A stretch of 6,639 nucleotides of DNA, taken from an uncultured Methanomicrobiales archaeon (GTDB taxonomy: Archaea > Thermoplasmatota > Thermoplasmata > Methanomassiliicoccales > Methanomethylophilaceae). The first letter of the stretch is position 1. Every line of letters starts with the position of its first letter. The position numbers were made by a program, and so were the translations under genes. Below the pieces are notes generated by a model that saw only the letters and a list, made by a program, of their open reading frames with translations, searched no databases and was not told the origin of the DNA. This document shows positions 5,339 to 6,639 of the stretch, in pieces. Location of the stretch: the NCBI GenBank assembly GCA_946528255.1, contig CAMMYR010000037.1, positions 1-6,639 of the forward strand, given 5' to 3'.

Positions 5339-5506
5339 TTACCATGCTGCCGATTTTTTTACATAGCGATCCGGGAAGCTCCCGATTGCTGGATGATCGG
5401 AAATCGACAGTAACTTCGCTGATACTAATAGTTGGATAATGAATCCAATTAACCGCGTTAAGCCAATGTGCCAGCAGATGATACCTCCGGACGGTCCTGC
5501 GTCCAT
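5339..5506 (-). CDS. Weak candidate 55-residue membrane peptide or non-coding RNA region
   Basis: On the minus strand an ATG at 5506 opens 55 codons ending in TAA, only five bases before the terminator hairpin at 5333. A GGAG lies nine bases before the ATG. The product has one hydrophobic stretch, about residues 8-34 (for example LIGFIIQLLVSAKLL), that could span a membrane. I recognise no family. Codon use argues against it: TTA, ATT, CTA and GTA are frequent, unlike neighbouring genes, and two strong hairpins (5365-5390, 5432-5448) lie inside the frame. An untranslated structured RNA ending at the same terminator explains these facts equally well. Confidence 0.2.
   Translation of the reverse strand: MDAGPSGGIICWHIGLTRLIGFIIQLLVSAKLLSISDHPAIGSFPDRYVKKSAAW
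5364..5391. repeat. 11-bp bulged hairpin
   Basis: Positions 5365-5370 (AGCGAT) plus 5371/5372 and GGGA pair with TCCCG followed by ATTGCT (5380-5390): 11 pairs including one G-T wobble, a single bulged C, and a 3-base loop AGC. A G-T pair could extend it by one. It is preceded by T7 on the plus strand (A7 after it on the minus strand), so it is not a terminator in either direction. A structured-RNA element is the more likely reading. Confidence 0.4.
5429..5451. repeat. Inverted repeat TTGGAT-N5-ATCCAA
   Basis: Six-base perfect arms (5432-5437 and 5443-5448) flank AATGA, and the pairing extends outward by three more pairs including a wobble. The dyad of 17-23 bases is the size of a typical repressor operator, but it may equally be an RNA hairpin in line with the neighbouring ones. 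Confidence 0.35.
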
Positions 5507-5545
5507 TCCCGTATGCTCCGCCGGACTGTCGGGACGCCGCGGAGG
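5484..5545. repeat. GC-rich long-range inverted repeat
   Basis: CCTCCG (5484-5489) can pair with CGGAGG (5540-5545), and inside it CGTCC (5500-5504) with GGACG (5532-5536), leaving a central region of about 27 bases. GTCC/GGAC-type words recur, so alternative folds exist. It stands out as a GC island beside AT-rich DNA and could be a folded leader or RNA body on the minus strand. Confidence 0.3.
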
Positions 5546-5574
5546 AGCCGCTCGGGGAGGGATCGGAAGCTTGG

Positions 5575-5622
5575 GGAAAAAGGAGTAGAAGGAGAAAGGG
5601 GTTGACCGCCCCCGAGGGGGCG
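5575..5622 (-). terminator. Terminator of the mcrA-DUF2098 transcript
   Basis: A 6-bp GC stem with a CGAG loop (5607-5622, CGCCCC/GGGGCG) lies about 20 bases after the DUF2098 stop. On the minus strand it is followed by a long pyrimidine stretch with CCTTT, CTTCT and finally TTTTT (5577-5581), the oligo-T type at which archaeal polymerase stops. The near-repeat AAGGGGTTGA (5596-5605) / AAGGGGTTTGA (5624-5634) flanks the stem. Position and composition fit termination of a highly expressed operon. Confidence 0.5.
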
Positions 5623-5642
5623 TAAGGGGTTTGAGTCAGCGT

Positions 5643-5930
5643 TTATCCGCCTCCGGAAGGCATGAATTCGGAGACATCGACCTCTTCGGCCTCTCTCTTC
5701 ACGTCCTCGATGGACTTCATGCTTCCTTCGTACACGGTCTTGCGCTCCTTGTAGGAGACCTCGATGTATTCCGACGGGTCGGCGGGGATCAGGTGGCCGG
5801 CATCGTAGTAGAGGTCGGTGAAGTCCAGTCTTACCCAGACCTTGCCGTCCCTCTCCTGGACGTCCGTCACCTTCCCGACCGTCGATGTCGGGACGTACTT
5901 CAGCAGGTCGCCCTTCTTCAAGGACATCAT
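5643..5930 (-). CDS. DUF2098 family small protein, last gene of the mcr transcription unit
   Basis: This 95-residue protein opens [21 protein letters not shown] and continues [21 protein letters not shown], which fits DUF2098, a small beta-rich family known mainly from methanogens and without established function. The N-terminal half looks like a barrel- or KOW-like strand set ('G-D-hydrophobic...TGKV'); the C-terminal third is helical and acidic, ending in a Gly-rich tip. No membrane segment or signal peptide is seen. The first ATG (5930) overlaps the mcrA stop as ATGA, and a second ATG follows directly (5927), so translation is coupled to mcrA. The link to MCR suggests a role in its assembly, stability or regulation, but that is inference from position. 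The family call is from memory of the pattern, fairly confident. Confidence 0.82.
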   Translation of the reverse strand: MMSLKKGDLLKYVPTSTVGKVTDVQERDGKVWVRLDFTDLYYDAGHLIPADPSEYIEVSYKERKTVYEGSMKSIEDVKREAEEVDVSEFMPSGGG

Positions 5931-6639
5931 CCCTTGATGACAGCGCTGCGCTCACCGGCGGGCACGAACTCCCTGAGGGCTCCGCGACCGATCTCCTTGG
6001 TGACGTTGGCGAAGTCGAAGACCAGGTTGGGGTCTGCGAACGCTACCCTCACGAAGGGGTTGGCGGTGAATGCGTCTCCGCGTGCGACGTGGGCCGCCTT
6101 GGGGATACCGGTGTATCCGGAGAGGTGACCGACGTTCATGGCGTAGTTGGGGTAGTTGGGTCCACGGACCTCCATGGGCAGACCCTCATCGGACCTGTAG
6201 GCGAAGGAGTTCGCGGAACCGCACTGGTCCTGGAGGTCGTATCCGTAGAATCCGAGCCTTCCGGTCCTCTCCTTGTGCTGGAGCATGGACAGGTACCAGC
6301 AGTTCAGACCGCAGTCGGCGACACCGGTAGCCATTGCACCGGCGATACCGGTGGAAGCAGCTGCGACGGTGGCCCTCTGGGATCCACCGAAGTGGGTCTC
6401 CATGACGGCGGGGTATCTCTCGTACATCTCGAGGGCGTAGGAGTTGATGTCGTCTCCGAGGGCCATGAGCTTGTCCATGTCCTTGGGGTCGAGCTTGCAG
6501 AAGCCGCCGTACTTGGACTTGATCTGGTCGATGGCGTAGTAGACGTAGTCCTCGAGGATGTTGTCGGTGTACGCAGCGGTAGCGTACTGGGTGAATCCGA
6601 CTCCACCGGACATGTATCCTCCCAGGTAGACCTGGTCGA
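5927..6639 (-). CDS. mcrA: McrA, methyl-coenzyme M reductase alpha subunit (C-terminal 236 residues; 5' end outside window)
   Basis: MCR makes methane and CoM-S-S-CoB from methyl-CoM and coenzyme B using nickel cofactor F430 in the cytoplasm. The visible part starts at [18 protein letters not shown], the classic mcrA marker region, whose last Tyr corresponds to active-site Tyr333 of the Methanothermobacter enzyme. Sites that carry post-translational changes in that enzyme are kept: Gln400 (GGSQR, codon 6379-6377), Gly445 (thioglycine, start of GYDLQDQC, codon 6244-6242), Asp450 and Cys452 (codon 6223-6221). It ends normally at [15 protein letters not shown]. Gly codons are mostly GGA/GGT whereas neighbours prefer GGC/GGG, consistent with selection for very high expression. 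The N-terminal half or more lies beyond the window. No doubt about identity; whether each modification occurs cannot be seen. Confidence 0.98.
   Translation of the reverse strand, partial: DQVYLGGYMSGGVGFTQYATAAYTDNILEDYVYYAIDQIKSKYGGFCKLDPKDMDKLMALGDDINSYALEMYERYPAVMETHFGGSQRATVAAASTGIAGAMATGVADCGLNCWYLSMLQHKERTGRLGFYGYDLQDQCGSANSFAYRSDEGLPMEVRGPNYPNYAMNVGHLSGYTGIPKAAHVARGDAFTANPFVRVAFADPNLVFDFANVTKEIGRGALREFVPAGERSAVIKG

Larger units (their letters stand above)
5205..5642. other. 438-base intergenic block between DUF2098 and the zinc-ribbon gene
   Basis: No convincing protein gene fills this stretch. From right to left along the direction of transcription it holds the likely mcr-unit terminator (5575-5622), a GC-rich region with long-range inverted repeats (5484-5545), an AT-richer part with several hairpins (5282-5451), a second terminator candidate (5299-5333), and the promoter of the zinc-ribbon gene. 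Base composition drops sharply in GC from about 5210 to 5460 compared with the genes on both sides. I saw no tRNA, 5S, SRP or RNase P signature. Confidence 0.7.

Noticed and set aside
5391..5422. Possible C/D-box sRNA (GGATGATC ... CTGA)
   Set aside because: The first element does not match the RUGAUGA C box, and no C'/D' pair is visible.
5296..5439. A 47-codon plus-strand ORF in the intergenic block
   Set aside because: No ribosome site, start lies in a T7/A-rich tract, composition is random, and it crosses the hairpins; no sign of coding.
5205..5642. tRNA, 5S rRNA, SRP RNA, CRISPR repeats or insertion-sequence ends in the largest gap
   Set aside because: No cloverleaf or T-loop motif, no regular repeat-spacer pattern, no transposase frame and no terminal inverted repeats with target duplication were seen.

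Overview
The window is GC-rich archaeal DNA, almost certainly from a methanogen. The right edge carries the C-terminal part of McrA, the alpha subunit of methyl-coenzyme M reductase, and the left edge carries the C-terminal part of HypD, a [NiFe]-hydrogenase maturation factor. I infer H2-dependent methylotrophic Methanomassiliicoccales (Thermoplasmatota) from the McrA sequence character. None of the nine main genes ends in TAG (six TGA, three TAA), which fits a lineage that uses UAG for pyrrolysine. The order-level placement is inference, not proof.

Layout, left to right. (1) hypD (partial, +) overlaps by ATGA with a 186-residue gene of unknown function (+). (2) A convergent minus-strand pair follows: an AlkD-type HEAT-like alkylpurine DNA glycosylase and, overlapping upstream of it, an Ogt/MGMT O6-alkylguanine methyltransferase, which together look like a small alkylation-repair operon. 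(3) Divergent from ogt is a DUF1848 gene (+) with a radical-SAM-like CX3CX2C cysteine motif. (4) A short control region between 3574 and 3674 holds two opposed TATA boxes, a palindrome and a tandem 9-nt repeat. It precedes mntP (+), a manganese-efflux membrane protein. (5) mntP converges on a minus-strand gene for a zinc-ribbon/TPR-like protein and, as read, its frame runs deep into that gene in antisense. (6) Positions 5205-5642 lack a clear gene. This stretch is partly AT-rich, holds several inverted repeats, two minus-strand terminator candidates and a weak 55-residue ORF. (7) At the right, mcrA (minus, partial) is followed by a small DUF2098 gene overlapping it by ATGA, so DUF2098 looks like the last gene of this mcr transcription unit.

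Functionally the window joins the energy core of a methanogen (MCR and hydrogenase maturation) with housekeeping stress genes (alkylation repair, Mn2+ export). Many starts lack a good Shine-Dalgarno sequence but have a TATA-like box about 24-28 nt upstream, which suggests leaderless transcripts.

I see no mobile element, CRISPR array, tRNA or rRNA, and no clear new multi-gene system. The items most worth a second look are a 34-residue ORF antisense to the end of the DUF1848 gene with its own TATA box, the structured intergenic block after the mcr unit, and the long run-on frames of the DUF1848 gene and mntP.
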